A stretch of 64,000 nucleotides of DNA from Myroides sp. NP-2 (GCF_014145665.1 NZ_JACHTD010000003.1:1-64000); one strand, 5' to 3'. Shown: positions 10,186 through 18,954, counted from the stretch's first letter. Numbers and translations are program-made. The notes: a model not told the origin generated them from the sequence alone.

Positions 10186-10287
10186 TGTGGGAGTTCTTGT
10201 ACTACTTCAATATTAGAGCAATCAACAGCTCTCCCTCTATCTGAAAAGCATTGTAGAACAAGGGCTACTTAACAAGCAGTACAACAA

Positions 10288-10320
10288 AAAAAGGAATGAT
10301 CGTACTGATCATTCCTTTTT
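10288..10320. terminator. Bidirectional terminator between metK and pit
   Basis: Stem of about 14 bp, AAAAAGGAATGATC paired with GATCATTCCTTTTT around loop GTACT. It ends in T5 on the plus strand and in a T-run on the minus strand, so it can end the minus-strand pit transcript. Confidence 0.7.
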
Positions 10321-10403
10321 GTATATGAAGTTGCCAAGTAGTTGAGATAGTATTTATATCGAGTACTAATCTTCTCTATCACTTAGCGAATGTAGTCTTT
10401 TAA

Positions 10404-11498
10404 TTACATTACTGCAGCAACGATATAATAGACAATCATTGCAATAATAGCGGAAACTGGGATAGTTAGAATCCACGCCCACAACAAGTTTATCGTTACT
10501 CCCCAACGAACTGCAGATACACGTTTGGTAACCCCTACCCCTATGATTGAACCCGTAATGGTATGGGTGGTAGAAACGGGAATTCCCAAGTGTTCTGTTA
10601 CGTATAAGGCTACGGCTCCAGCTGTTTCAGCGGCTACTCCTTCCAATGGCGTTACCTTTGTGATCTTACTACCCATGGTTTTTACGATCTTCCATCCTCC
10701 TGATAAAGTACCTAAACCTATGAATAAGAAGGAAGCTAAAGGCACCCACCACCAGTGCTCTACGAATACTTTAAACGTATCTACATCTCCCATATAAGCA
10801 GGATCCATATCTATGTTTATGTGGTAAAAGATTACAGCGGCTCCAATAATACCCATTACTTTTTGTGCGTCATTTCCTCCATGTCCCAAAGAGAACAAGG
10901 CAGAAGAAACTAATTGCAAGCGCTTAAACCACTTTTCACATTTATAGTGGTTTTGATTTCTGCAAATCCACATAATAGCAACAGTGATAAAATAGGCTAA
11001 TATTAACCCCAGTAAAGGAGCTCCGAAGATAAATAAGAAGATTGGAATCACTTTGGAGTAAACCACAACATCTACCCCTTCAATAGAGAAACCACCTGCA
11101 TGAGCAACGGCTGCACCAATAAAACCACCAATTAAGGTATGGGAAGAAGAAGACGGAATACCTAATTTCCAAGTAGCTAAGTTCCAAATAATTGCAGCAA
11201 TCAAACCTGCAAAAATAACTTCTAAGGTAATAAAATTTTCATTAACTGATTTAGCGATGGTATTACCAATTTTAAACTCCCCAATAATATAAAGGGAGAT
11301 AAAATATGCAACAAAGTTAAAAGCTGCTGCCCAAAGTACCGCTTGGAAAGGGGTTAAAACACGAGTCGTTACAATGGTAGCGATCGAGTTTGCAGCATCG
11401 TGAAAACCATTGATATAATCAAATCCTAGGGCTAATACGATAATAACGATTAGCATAATCCCACTTTGATTACTCAATATTTCTGTAAAAAATTCCAT
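10404..11498 (-). CDS. pit: Inorganic phosphate transporter, PiT family
   Basis: 364-residue polytopic membrane protein of the PiT family (low-affinity Pi/metal symport). Two internally repeated signatures are visible: GFHDAANSIATIV near residue 30 and GHGGNDAQKVMGIIG near 205, plus the paired SSSHTLIGG and STTHTITGS motifs. About ten membrane segments. It is the second gene after a DUF47 protein, 17 bases apart, the classic pit-DUF47 (PhoU-like) pairing. The order, DUF47 first, suggests co-translation of regulator and transporter. Confidence 0.93.
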   Translation of the reverse strand: MEFFTEILSNQSGIMLIVIIVLALGFDYINGFHDAANSIATIVTTRVLTPFQAVLWAAAFNFVAYFISLYIIGEFKIGNTIAKSVNENFITLEVIFAGLIAAIIWNLATWKLGIPSSSSHTLIGGFIGAAVAHAGGFSIEGVDVVVYSKVIPIFLFIFGAPLLGLILAYFITVAIMWICRNQNHYKCEKWFKRLQLVSSALFSLGHGGNDAQKVMGIIGAAVIFYHINIDMDPAYMGDVDTFKVFVEHWWWVPLASFLFIGLGTLSGGWKIVKTMGSKITKVTPLEGVAAETAGAVALYVTEHLGIPVSTTHTITGSIIGVGVTKRVSAVRWGVTINLLWAWILTIPVSAIIAMIVYYIVAAVM

Positions 11499-11515
11499 AT
11501 ACTTGCGCTAGATCA

Positions 11516-12160
11516 TTAAGAGTATTTAACGATAACAGTTTCAAGTACATTAGCCACATCTCTACAACTATCTGTAGCCGTTTCTAACGCCACCATTACC
11601 TCTTTGTATTTTATAATTTCGATGGCGTTATTTTCATTTTCGAAAATATCGGCAACGGCCTTATCAAAAACTTTATCTGCTTTTCTTTCTAAGCGAGAAA
11701 TATTTTTACATACAGTCGCTAACTCTTCTAGCTTTTTTAAATCTTTCAAGTGCAAAAGTCCCTTGTGTACTTCGCTACAAGCTTCTAGGTTTGCTTCAGT
11801 CAGTTTGCGCAAAGGTTTTGTGATTTTATCAATTTGATACAATCTCATACGAGAAGCAGCATCAGATAAATGGTCAGCTACATCGTCAACTGCTGTAATC
11901 AAATTGTGGATATCTTCTCTGTCAAAAGGCGTGATAAAGTTTTTTCCTAATTCGATTCTCGTTTTCTGTGCAATTGCTTCAATCTCCACCTTAATTACCT
12001 CAACATCTTTAAGTAATTTCTCTCTTTCTTTTGCTGGAGTATGCACAGCTTCGTTCAGCGTTTCTGATAGTTTTTTAAGCTTTACAGCTGCTTGTTCAAA
12101 TAAAGGATAAAACGTCTTGTCCTTTGGAACTAAAAATTGAAAAATGTTATTCAATGACAT
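11516..12160 (-). CDS. DUF47 / PhoU-like Pit accessory protein
   Basis: 214-residue all-helical protein of the DUF47 family, distant relatives of PhoU that are encoded next to Pit transporters and are thought to regulate them. Typical family features are the N-terminal LVPKDKTFYPLFEQAA and the central TPFDREDIHNLITAVDDVAD helix, where acidic residues could bind metal. No signal peptide. A perfect -7 box lies upstream on the minus strand at 12189-12196. It is the promoter-proximal gene of the pit unit. Confidence 0.9.
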   Translation of the reverse strand: MSLNNIFQFLVPKDKTFYPLFEQAAVKLKKLSETLNEAVHTPAKEREKLLKDVEVIKVEIEAIAQKTRIELGKNFITPFDREDIHNLITAVDDVADHLSDAASRMRLYQIDKITKPLRKLTEANLEACSEVHKGLLHLKDLKKLEELATVCKNISRLERKADKVFDKAVADIFENENNAIEIIKYKEVMVALETATDSCRDVANVLETVIVKYS

Positions 12161-12188
12161 TATATAGAATATATGTTATAAACAGGGA

Positions 12189-12196
12189 CAAAATTA
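12189..12196 (-). promoter_or_regulatory. -7 promoter box for the DUF47-pit unit
   Basis: TAATTTTG on the minus strand is a perfect TAnnTTTG box, 28 bases before the start codon. Confidence 0.5.
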
Positions 12197-12426
12197 CGCA
12201 ATAATATCAACCTAATGTTTCCTTAACGTTAATTTTTATCTCAAAAGCAGGTTTCTTCTGATTTTATGGCAACAAAAAAAACTTACCCATTAGTAATCAG
12301 ACACTTAATAATTTAATGATAAATTAATCTTTTGCGACTTTCTTAACCATAAAACAACCTAAAGATAACATTATTAAAATAAAACAGTTCATCGGTAAAG
12401 CTGTCAAGTAAGTACTATTCAACTTA

Positions 12427-12942
12427 TTACTCTTGTTCTTCTTGATTTGGAATAACCCAAAGGGCTATTTTTCTCATGTGAGATATCAATAGATAGCCTA
12501 GTACTATATTAAATAGAGTAACAAACCAAAAATTGCCTGTTTGTACGTATTCATAGGGGTTATTTACTGATTTGGCTTTAAACCAAAACAGGGCATTGCT
12601 AACTAAAGAGGGAAGATTATCAACAATAAGTCTCAATCCAACAAAAAACACACCTAGTTGCGTCAAGCCAATCATCGTTAGCGATTTAGAAGGAATAGTG
12701 AGATTGGAGAAGCCTTTTTCTACTCGAAAAAAATCGACAATATGCCCCGCATAGACAAATAGCAAGACCAAACCAACTAGGAGTAGCAGGATATGGACTA
12801 GCTCCATTGCATTGGTTCCCATTACATCTTCCTTCATCCCGATTTGATAGAGAACCAAAGGGAGATTTAACACTAGAACATCGATCAATAATCCACCAGC
12901 CACTAACTTAACAACTAGGACAAACAAATCTCTTACTCTCAT
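12427..12942 (-). CDS. Four-helix membrane protein, DUF2975-like
   Basis: 171 residues with four hydrophobic segments (about 10-32, 45-65, 88-110, 135-158). The segment FFRVEKGFSNLTIPSKSLTMIG resembles the conserved loop of DUF2975 proteins, where a basic/phenylalanine patch precedes a helix ending in IG; this resemblance is from memory and is only suggestive. DUF2975 genes often precede an XRE-type regulator gene, but none is here. No signal peptide other than the first membrane helix. Function unknown. Confidence 0.6.
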   Translation of the reverse strand: MRVRDLFVLVVKLVAGGLLIDVLVLNLPLVLYQIGMKEDVMGTNAMELVHILLLLVGLVLLFVYAGHIVDFFRVEKGFSNLTIPSKSLTMIGLTQLGVFFVGLRLIVDNLPSLVSNALFWFKAKSVNNPYEYVQTGNFWFVTLFNIVLGYLLISHMRKIALWVIPNQEEQE

Positions 12943-13096
12943 ATTTTTTATTTTATAGCAACGAACTAATTTAACAAAATCATCGCAATTTCTATGGTTG
13001 CATTCCGCTGTTGAGTTACTTTCTATTCGAATACCATATAAATTTACGCATTCTTGAATATTACTGCTAGAGTAAGCCCTAATAATTTTTATTTTG

Positions 13097-13104
13097 TACT
13101 TTAG
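13097..13104 (+). promoter_or_regulatory. Likely -7 box for the carboxylase gene
   Basis: TACTTTAG, one base off TAnnTTTG, 36 bases before the start codon of the acyl-CoA carboxylase gene. Confidence 0.35.
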
Positions 13105-13140
13105 CGAAAACTAATAATATTATACACAACCTAGATAACT

Positions 13141-14769
13141 ATGGATATTAACTTCAATAAAAACGAAGATCACAACAAGTTATTACTTTCTGATTTAAAA
13201 CGAAAACTAGCAAAAGTTAAACTTGGTGGAGGTGAAAAGCGAATTGAAAAATTACACCAACAAGGAAAAATGACAGCCAGAGAACGCATTGATTATCTAT
13301 TAGATCCAAAGACTAATAGTATAGAGATTGGTGCATTTGCGGGAGAAGACATGTATGAGGAGCACGGAGGATGTCCTTCAGCTGGTGTAGTGGTCAAGAT
13401 AGGTTATATTAAAGGTAAGCAGTGTATTGTGGTAGCGAATGATGCAACAGTAAAAGCTGGAGCTTGGTTTCCTATTACAGGAAAGAAAAACCTACGTGCC
13501 CAAGAGATTGCCATTGAAAACAAGCTTCCTATTATTTATTTAGTAGACAGTGCTGGGGTTTATTTGCCCTTACAAGATGAGATTTTCCCTGACAAAGAGC
13601 ACTTTGGACGAATTTTCAGAAACAACGCGATTATGAGTAGCATGGGGATCACCCAAATAGCTGCTGTAATGGGTAGTTGTGTAGCTGGTGGTGCTTATTT
13701 GCCAATTATGAGTGATGAAGCTTTAATCGTGGATAAAACGGGGAGTATTTTCTTAGCGGGAAGTTACCTTGTAAAAGCGGCGATTGGTGAGAGTATCGAC
13801 AATGAAACACTGGGAGGAGCAACTACACATTGTGAAATTTCAGGAGTTACAGACTACAAAGCAAAAGACGATAAAGACGCTTTAGATACCATCAAAAACA
13901 TTGTAGATAAGATTGGTGATTTTGACAAAGCGGGTTACAATAGAATTGCAGCTAAAAAACCAGCAGCTGATCCGAATGAGATTTACGGTATATTACCCAA
14001 ATCACGTGCTGAACAATACGATATGATGGAAATCATCAAGCGTTTGGTTGATAATTCTGACTTTGAGGAGTACAAAGCGGGATATGGTCAATCCCTAATT
14101 ACGGGTTATGCTCGTATTGATGGATGGGCTGTAGGTATTGTTGCCAATCAGCGCAAAGTGGTAAAAACTAAAAAAGGAGAAATGCAATTTGGCGGGGTAA
14201 TTTACTCTGATTCTGCAGATAAGGCTACTCGTTTTATTGCAAATTGCAACCAAAAGAAGATTCCATTAGTCTTCTTACAAGACGTAACAGGCTTCATGGT
14301 AGGATCGAAATCAGAACATGGAGGGATCATCAAAGATGGTGCTAAAATGGTGAATGCGGTTTCAAACTCAGTGGTACCTAAGTTTACGGTAGTTGTTGGA
14401 AACTCGTATGGAGCAGGAAACTATGCGATGTGTGGAAAAGCATATGATCCACGTTTAATTTTCGCATGGCCAAGTGCAGAACTTGCCGTTATGGGTGGTG
14501 CACAAGCAGCGAAAGTATTGTTGCAAATTGAGGCTTCTTCGCTTAAAGCCAAAGGGCAAGAGTTATCTGCTGAAGAAGAACAAAAACTATACGATACAAT
14601 TAAAGCAAAATACGACAAGCAAGTGTCACCTTATTACGCTGCTGCTCGTATTTGGACTGATGCTATCATTGATCCGTTAGACACGAGAAAATGGATTTCT
14701 ATGGGAATCGAAGCAGCGAACCACGCACCTATCGAAAAACAATTTAACCTAGGGGTTATTCAAGTATAA
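13141..14769 (+). CDS. Acyl-CoA carboxylase, carboxyltransferase beta subunit
   Basis: 542-residue carboxyltransferase that moves CO2 from carboxybiotin to an acyl-CoA. The two crotonase-like halves are clear: the N half with GGEKRIEKLHQQGKMTARER and LVDSAGVYLP, and the C half with LQDVTGFMVG and GNSYGAGNYAMCGKAYDPR. The stretch DKEHFGRIFRNNAIMSSMGI followed by GSCVAGGAYLPIMSDE is closer to methylcrotonyl-CoA carboxylase beta than to propionyl-CoA types. The biotin-carrying alpha subunit is not in the window. The substrate is therefore inferred. Cytoplasmic; a strong terminator follows. Confidence 0.85.
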   Translation: MDINFNKNEDHNKLLLSDLKRKLAKVKLGGGEKRIEKLHQQGKMTARERIDYLLDPKTNSIEIGAFAGEDMYEEHGGCPSAGVVVKIGYIKGKQCIVVANDATVKAGAWFPITGKKNLRAQEIAIENKLPIIYLVDSAGVYLPLQDEIFPDKEHFGRIFRNNAIMSSMGITQIAAVMGSCVAGGAYLPIMSDEALIVDKTGSIFLAGSYLVKAAIGESIDNETLGGATTHCEISGVTDYKAKDDKDALDTIKNIVDKIGDFDKAGYNRIAAKKPAADPNEIYGILPKSRAEQYDMMEIIKRLVDNSDFEEYKAGYGQSLITGYARIDGWAVGIVANQRKVVKTKKGEMQFGGVIYSDSADKATRFIANCNQKKIPLVFLQDVTGFMVGSKSEHGGIIKDGAKMVNAVSNSVVPKFTVVVGNSYGAGNYAMCGKAYDPRLIFAWPSAELAVMGGAQAAKVLLQIEASSLKAKGQELSAEEEQKLYDTIKAKYDKQVSPYYAAARIWTDAIIDPLDTRKWISMGIEAANHAPIEKQFNLGVIQV

Positions 14770-14772
14770 ATA

Positions 14773-14808
14773 CAAAAAACGGCAATTTTAAAATTGCCGT
14801 TTTTTTTT
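14773..14808 (+). terminator. Terminator after the carboxylase gene
   Basis: Palindrome built on AACGGCAATTTT paired with AAAATTGCCGTT, ending in a run of nine T. Confidence 0.85.
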
Positions 14809-14834
14809 ACGATTTACAGTTTATGATTTACAGT

Positions 14835-14893
14835 ACACCACTCACTACTCACCACTCACCACTCACCACTCACTACTCACCACTTACCACTCA
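14835..14893. repeat. ACTCACC heptamer tandem repeat
   Basis: About eight imperfect copies of a 7-bp unit (ACTCACC with ACTCACT and ACTTACC variants) sit between the carboxylase terminator and the 3' end of the exporter gene. Immediately upstream, GATTTACAG occurs twice at 14811-14834. No coding potential. Confidence 0.85.
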
Positions 14894-14898
14894 CTCTT

Positions 14899-15840
14899 CT
14901 ACAGATATAAAATATAAAGCAGAGAACTTACTGAGATAAACACCCACAACAATACGCCTTCGACAAAAGGTTTAGCACCGACATTTTTCACCGTTCTATA
15001 CGAAAGGGAAGTTCCTATTAAAAAGAGCGTCAATGTTAGTGCGGCTTTGGATAGTTCTACAATATAAGGTCCTAAAGGTTGAATAAAAGGAATATAAGAA
15101 TTGGCTAACATCGCTAGAATAAACAATCCTATAAAGTAGGGAATTTTAACCTTTGACCCTTTATTTTTAAACAGTAAGGTTGATAAAAAGGCAATGGGAA
15201 TCACCCACAAGGCACGGGCTAGTTTTACGGTTGTAGCGACTTCAAGGGCTTCATCTCCGTATTTTGCAGCTGCACCTACTACGGAACTAGTATCGTGAAT
15301 GGCGATGGCTGACCACAACCCAAAGTCGACTTGGCTCAAGCCTAATGCATGACCAATAGGAGGAAAAATAATTAGAGCGACTGAGTTGAGAATAAACACA
15401 ATGCCCAAAGCGACGGATATTTGTTTTTCATCCGCATCAATAACGGGTGAAACAGCAGCAATAGCACTTCCACCACAAATCGCCGTTCCCGAAGAAATGA
15501 GATAGGATATTTTCTTGTCAATTTTCAGCAGTTTTCCGATTCCAAATCCTAAAATTAACGTTAGGAAGATGGAAAAAATGGTCAAGACAAAACCGTCTTT
15601 TCCCGCTGCTAAAGCGCTGTAAACGTTCATTCCAAACCCTAAACCTACTACGGCTACTTTCAGCAGTAATCCAGTGGCTTTTTTGGTTTGTTTGCCATAT
15701 GGATTCTCAAATATTTGTGCGTAAATAATGCCCAAGACCAAAGCAGTTGCCGAAGAAATAAAGGGAAACAAGCTCAGCACGGCTAAGCCAAGGAGTACTA
15801 TTTTACTTCCGAGTGCCGTATTGCTATTTTGTACTGTCAT
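14899..15840 (-). CDS. YeiH-family putative sulfate/anion exporter
   Basis: 313 residues with about ten membrane segments, family Cons_hypoth698 (YeiH). Recognisable motifs are VAVVGLGFGMN, the central SSGTAICGGSAIAAVSP and AIAIHDTSSVVGAAAKYGDEA. Members are called putative sulfate exporters, but substrates are barely tested. The start MTVQNSN at 15840 is preferred because it leads directly into the first helix; an in-frame ATG at 15876 would add 12 polar residues. It lies just downstream of a LysR gene on the same strand, which likely controls it. Confidence 0.82.
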   Translation of the reverse strand: MTVQNSNTALGSKIVLLGLAVLSLFPFISSATALVLGIIYAQIFENPYGKQTKKATGLLLKVAVVGLGFGMNVYSALAAGKDGFVLTIFSIFLTLILGFGIGKLLKIDKKISYLISSGTAICGGSAIAAVSPVIDADEKQISVALGIVFILNSVALIIFPPIGHALGLSQVDFGLWSAIAIHDTSSVVGAAAKYGDEALEVATTVKLARALWVIPIAFLSTLLFKNKGSKVKIPYFIGLFILAMLANSYIPFIQPLGPYIVELSKAALTLTLFLIGTSLSYRTVKNVGAKPFVEGVLLWVFISVSSLLYILYL

Positions 15841-15911
15841 AGAATATGTATTTTTAACAGTACAAAGGTCAATCATCTACCCAAGCGAGAAAAATACATA
15901 ATAGTTATCGG

Positions 15912-16808
15912 TTATAACTTTAGGTTATATGATTTAATAAAGCGAATAAACAGTTCAACCAGGGCACTCTCCTGCCCTTGTCGTTGTACGATACTAAATT
16001 TTCGACGAATATCTAGTCCGTTGATATCCACTACAACTAATTCGTTATACTTCAACTCTTTTACAATCGCGTGTATAGAAATAAAGGCGAAACTATCGGA
16101 GTGTTTGAGGTACATTTTAATACTTTCGGTACTTGAAAAGTTCATTTCATTGCGCAATTGATTGAGGGAGATTCCCACTTGGTTCAAATTGCTTTCGATC
16201 ACATCGAGGGTACCTGATCCGGTTTCTCTCAACAAGAAGGAATAGTCTTTGAGTTCTTCAGGATCAATGAGTCCCGTTTTATACTTGGGATTTTCCGCAC
16301 GGCAAACCAAGACAATTTCATCATCAATAAAGTCGATATACTTGATTTGTGGGTTTTTGGAACAACCTTCAACAATTCCGACATCAATGTTTTTACTCAA
16401 CAGGAGTTGTTCAATCACGGCGGAGTTTTCAGAGAGGACATCGAGGTGGATATCGTGTACTTTGGTTCTAAATTCGGCCAATAAAGGTGGTAAAACATAT
16501 TGAGAAACGGTAGTACTCGCTCCTATTCGCAGGTTTCCATCCATTTTTGCATTTAAGGCATGCATATCGAATTCTAAATTGCGGTAGGTAGAAAAGATCT
16601 CCTCGGCGTAGTTATAGAGCAACTGTCCCGATTCGGTCAAGCGAATTGTAATTCCATCACGCACAAAGAGTTTGGTTTGATAATGACCTTCAATTTCGCG
16701 AATGTGTCTGGAAACGGCGGGTTGTGAAATCAACAGTTCCTTGGCAGCTTTGGTAAAGCTTTCCCTTTTTGCAACGGTATAAAAAACCTTCAACCGAAAA
16801 TCAAACAT
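15912..16808 (-). CDS. LysR-family transcriptional regulator
   Basis: 298 residues. The N-terminal winged helix-turn-helix is complete (RESFTKAAKELLISQPAVSR, residues 15-34), followed by the linker helix and a periplasmic-binding-like effector domain (ETGSGTLDVIESNLNQVGI near 190). YeiH-type exporters in many bacteria are paired with a LysR regulator of the YeiE/CysB kind, so control of the adjacent exporter is the natural inference. Unusually for LysR pairs, the two genes run in the same direction with a 71-base gap. A perfect -7 box lies upstream at 16853-16860. Confidence 0.9.
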   Translation of the reverse strand: MFDFRLKVFYTVAKRESFTKAAKELLISQPAVSRHIREIEGHYQTKLFVRDGITIRLTESGQLLYNYAEEIFSTYRNLEFDMHALNAKMDGNLRIGASTTVSQYVLPPLLAEFRTKVHDIHLDVLSENSAVIEQLLLSKNIDVGIVEGCSKNPQIKYIDFIDDEIVLVCRAENPKYKTGLIDPEELKDYSFLLRETGSGTLDVIESNLNQVGISLNQLRNEMNFSSTESIKMYLKHSDSFAFISIHAIVKELKYNELVVVDINGLDIRRKFSIVQRQGQESALVELFIRFIKSYNLKL

Positions 16809-16852
16809 CGTTTATCATCTTTATGGGTGTGAACTGATTTATTCTCTTGTAA

Positions 16853-16860
16853 CAAAAATA
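16853..16860 (-). promoter_or_regulatory. -7 promoter box for the LysR gene
   Basis: TATTTTTG on the minus strand matches TAnnTTTG, 44 bases before the LysR start codon. Confidence 0.4.
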
Positions 16861-17229
16861 CAGAAAAAAATAGAAAGCAGCTGGGTTTATTCGATTGGTA
16901 AATTGGTATAAAATGGACCGTTTACTGTATACTGTTTTAATCCTCTTTTAATCGAATAAATTTCGATAAACTGTTAACTAAATTCACTGTTTCTTTTTTG
17001 TAGTCTTCGGCTGTACTTTACCTTTTGAAACACTTCTACCTTTGTCGTTGAACAGTCGAAGCCTTTTTTAATAGTATAACGGTGGTGGGGTGTTTCTTTT
17101 TTATCCACTAAACAATCCCCCTTAAAAAAAGTCTTTTCTAATTGTCATACTGAGTGAAACGAAGTAAAAATCCCTTTGATCCGTTTTGGAAGGTTGGGGT
17201 GGTGTTTTTAAAAAATATAATTTTTCTCT
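16861..17229. other. Intergenic spacer with a dispersed-repeat-like piece
   Basis: AT-rich, no gene. GTCATACTGAGTGAAACGAA (17144-17163) resembles a sequence I remember as scattered through flavobacterial intergenic DNA; this is the only copy in the window. TACCTTTG at 17037-17044 (plus strand) looks like a promoter box but has no gene after it. The region marks the left edge of the toxin island. Confidence 0.4.
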
Positions 17230-17751
17230 TTAATCATAATCTAAAGTTATTTCTTCTTCTTTCTTTTTATATTTTGATGTTGAAACTCTTTCGCCATTTT
17301 GAAGCCAAAAAATCAATTTTTGTTTACTATCTAAATAAAAAACATTCATCGTACTATCACTGACCTTAACATCACTATTGACATATATTGGGTTTTTGTA
17401 CACTATATCCTTATCTTCTATTAAGATAAATTTTCCATCCTTTTGATAGATATCAACTGTTTTCTTTCCTCCTTCTCCATAATAAATGATTTCTTTTTTT
17501 AGTGTATCCGCTCCTTTATAATAAACTTTTACAACTCCTCCTTCTGAAGACTCATACAAATCACGTTGAATATTCTTCAATTGCATTTTTGAAGCTTCTA
17601 CCATTGCTTTATACTTTTCTATCTTTTTGACAACATTTAAAGTATCTATTCCATTTTTCTCTATTTGGATTTTTAAGTTTTGTTTTTCACTTAATTTTCC
17701 ACATCCTATTAGAAATAAGACTACTAAACTTAAAAAAAAACTATATTTCAT
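17230..17751 (-). CDS. Small lipoprotein, candidate immunity to the M15 toxin tip
   Basis: 173 residues from the ATG at 17751. It begins with a lipoprotein signal, MKYSFFLSLVVLFLIGC, where LIGC is a good lipobox, so the mature protein should be anchored facing the periplasm. The rest has a coiled-coil-like stretch (residues 30-60) and a beta-rich half. No known domain recognised. It starts 7 bases after the orphan Rhs/M15 gene, exactly where immunity genes follow toxins. A periplasmic lipoprotein is the expected location for protection against a peptidoglycan peptidase. The immunity role is inferred. An earlier in-frame ATG at 17778 would overlap the toxin gene. Confidence 0.72.
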   Translation of the reverse strand: MKYSFFLSLVVLFLIGCGKLSEKQNLKIQIEKNGIDTLNVVKKIEKYKAMVEASKMQLKNIQRDLYESSEGGVVKVYYKGADTLKKEIIYYGEGGKKTVDIYQKDGKFILIEDKDIVYKNPIYVNSDVKVSDSTMNVFYLDSKQKLIFWLQNGERVSTSKYKKKEEEITLDYD

Positions 17752-17758
17752 ATATAAA

Positions 17759-18484
17759 TTAAAATTTAATATATCCATTAACTCTACTCCCTGAATTATA
17801 CTTATTTCTTAACGATTGTATCGAGTTACCAAACATATTCTGAAAATGAGGTTGATCTTTGAATGACTTCCAATCTCCTCCCCATTCAAAACCATGCGAT
17901 TTTCCCATAGTCGACAAACTATTCCAATCTAAATTATAATCAACTTTACCCTCAGTAATTCCAACTAAATCAAAAGCTAATCCAAAATTATGATTACTAT
18001 ACCCTCCTTTTGCATTAGTAACAATAGATCCTTCCGCTGTTCTTCCTTTTGCATATAAATCATTTTGCTCATCAAAAGTCCTTAATCCTTGAGCAATACG
18101 TATCAATGTGTTCTCAGATTCACTATTTGCTTCTTTCATAAAATTAGTGGCTTTCATTCTAATAGCAGGATGAAGATTTTGAATTTTGCTATCAGTCGGT
18201 GCATCTCCTGTAACGAACACATCTTCAACTTGTCCTTTATACTCAATTCTATTTGCTCCTGATCCCTCAATCCCTGGCACAATTCCAGGCATTGGGCTTA
18301 CCTCATAGACTTTTTTATCATCTATCCCATCATTGAACAACCAATTTCCTTGTTTATCATAGTAATCTCCATCAACCACACTCATCCCCGTAGGATCAAT
18401 CAGATTAATCGGATTATTGTGTACATAATGGTATGGATTCCAGGCAGGGAACTCTTCCGCTAACGGGTCCACACTCATCCACAT
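17759..18484 (-). CDS. Orphan Rhs C-terminal tip with M15 peptidoglycan peptidase
   Basis: 241 residues. The first 34 residues are only the very end of an Rhs core, SVDPLAEEFPAWNPYHYV then NPINLIDPTGM, nearly identical to the main Rhs gene. After the DPTG junction comes a cassette whose last 130 residues are a complete M15C L-Ala-D-Glu-type peptidase: RIAQGLRTFDEQNDLYAKGR, SNHNFGLAFD (zinc His and Asp), GFEWGGDW and FKDQPHF (catalytic Asp, zinc His). No signal peptide and no own delivery module. This is the textbook form of a displaced orphan toxin tip, stored for recombination into the full-length gene. Expression on its own is doubtful; the ORF begins right at the breakpoint. Confidence 0.88.
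   Translation of the reverse strand: MWMSVDPLAEEFPAWNPYHYVHNNPINLIDPTGMSVVDGDYYDKQGNWLFNDGIDDKKVYEVSPMPGIVPGIEGSGANRIEYKGQVEDVFVTGDAPTDSKIQNLHPAIRMKATNFMKEANSESENTLIRIAQGLRTFDEQNDLYAKGRTAEGSIVTNAKGGYSNHNFGLAFDLVGITEGKVDYNLDWNSLSTMGKSHGFEWGGDWKSFKDQPHFQNMFGNSIQSLRNKYNSGSRVNGYIKF
18383..18477 (-). repeat. 95-bp direct repeat shared with the main Rhs gene (copy 1)
   Basis: Encodes the end of the Rhs core up to DPTGM. It matches 19911-20005 with about seven differences in 95 bases, same orientation. Recombination between the copies would swap the toxin tip of the giant gene. Confidence 0.9.
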
Positions 18485-18581
18485 CTACTTCTTCTTTTTC
18501 TCGCGCGAAGTCAACTTTTGTTTTCAAAAACCAACTATTCTTATAAAATTATAGTTTTTTTCAATTGAAAAAGCATATTAA

Positions 18582-18701
18582 AAACCTACGCCCAACCAAT
18601 TAGACGAAGAAGACAGACAAACCGTGTTTAAAATCATTGATACCATGCTGACTAAAAAGAAGTTTAAAGACTTCTTTAATAAAAATATCGCAACGCTGTA
18701 A
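18582..18701 (+). pseudogene. Remnant of an XRE-family regulator (C-terminal end)
   Basis: A plus-strand frame open from 18582 ends at TAA 18699-18701 and reads LDEEDRQTVFKIIDTMLTKK then KFKDFFNKNIATL. This matches the C-terminal tail commonly seen in flavobacterial XRE helix-turn-helix regulators (an LDEEDK..F.IIDT.LTKKKFKDFF pattern). The helix-turn-helix part and start are missing; a stop lies directly upstream. It is on the opposite strand to the toxin genes and carries its own terminator, so it looks like a fragment left by an insertion or deletion. Confidence 0.6.
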
Positions 18702-18723
18702 AACAAAATATGTTAAAGTTATA

Positions 18724-18761
18724 AAAAAGCAAAAGTACCGAATTCGGTGCTTTTGCTTTTT
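18724..18761 (+). terminator. Terminator after the XRE remnant
   Basis: A stem of about 17 bp (AAAAAGCAAAAGTACCG paired with CGGTGCTTTTGCTTTTT, one wobble), loop AATT, T-rich end. Because it is palindromic it could also work on the minus strand. Confidence 0.7.
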
Positions 18762-18954
18762 AGTGGTTGTATTTATTATTTATAGACGAACAGTAGACTT
18801 CTACAAATGAAGAAAGTTTTTCAAGTGGTTAGGAAAAAAACAGTAACGAAATTAATGTTCCAATACCACTCTTAAACCATAAATCGTTAACTAAAACCCA
18901 AACACAATCCGCTTGAGGAGATTGGTTATTCTTGTCTAGTTGCACCTATATTAA
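18762..18954. other. Spacer between XRE remnant and immunity gene
   Basis: No recognisable gene. A minus-strand frame of about 38 codons is open here but has no family resemblance I can see. Confidence 0.4.

Noticed and set aside
17144..17179. Mobile element signature in the spacer left of the toxin island
   Set aside because: Only one short copy in the window; the resemblance to a dispersed flavobacterial repeat rests on memory.
18762..18954. Minus-strand 38-codon frame as a further toxin-tip fragment
   Set aside because: No Rhs, toxin or immunity similarity visible; likely chance.
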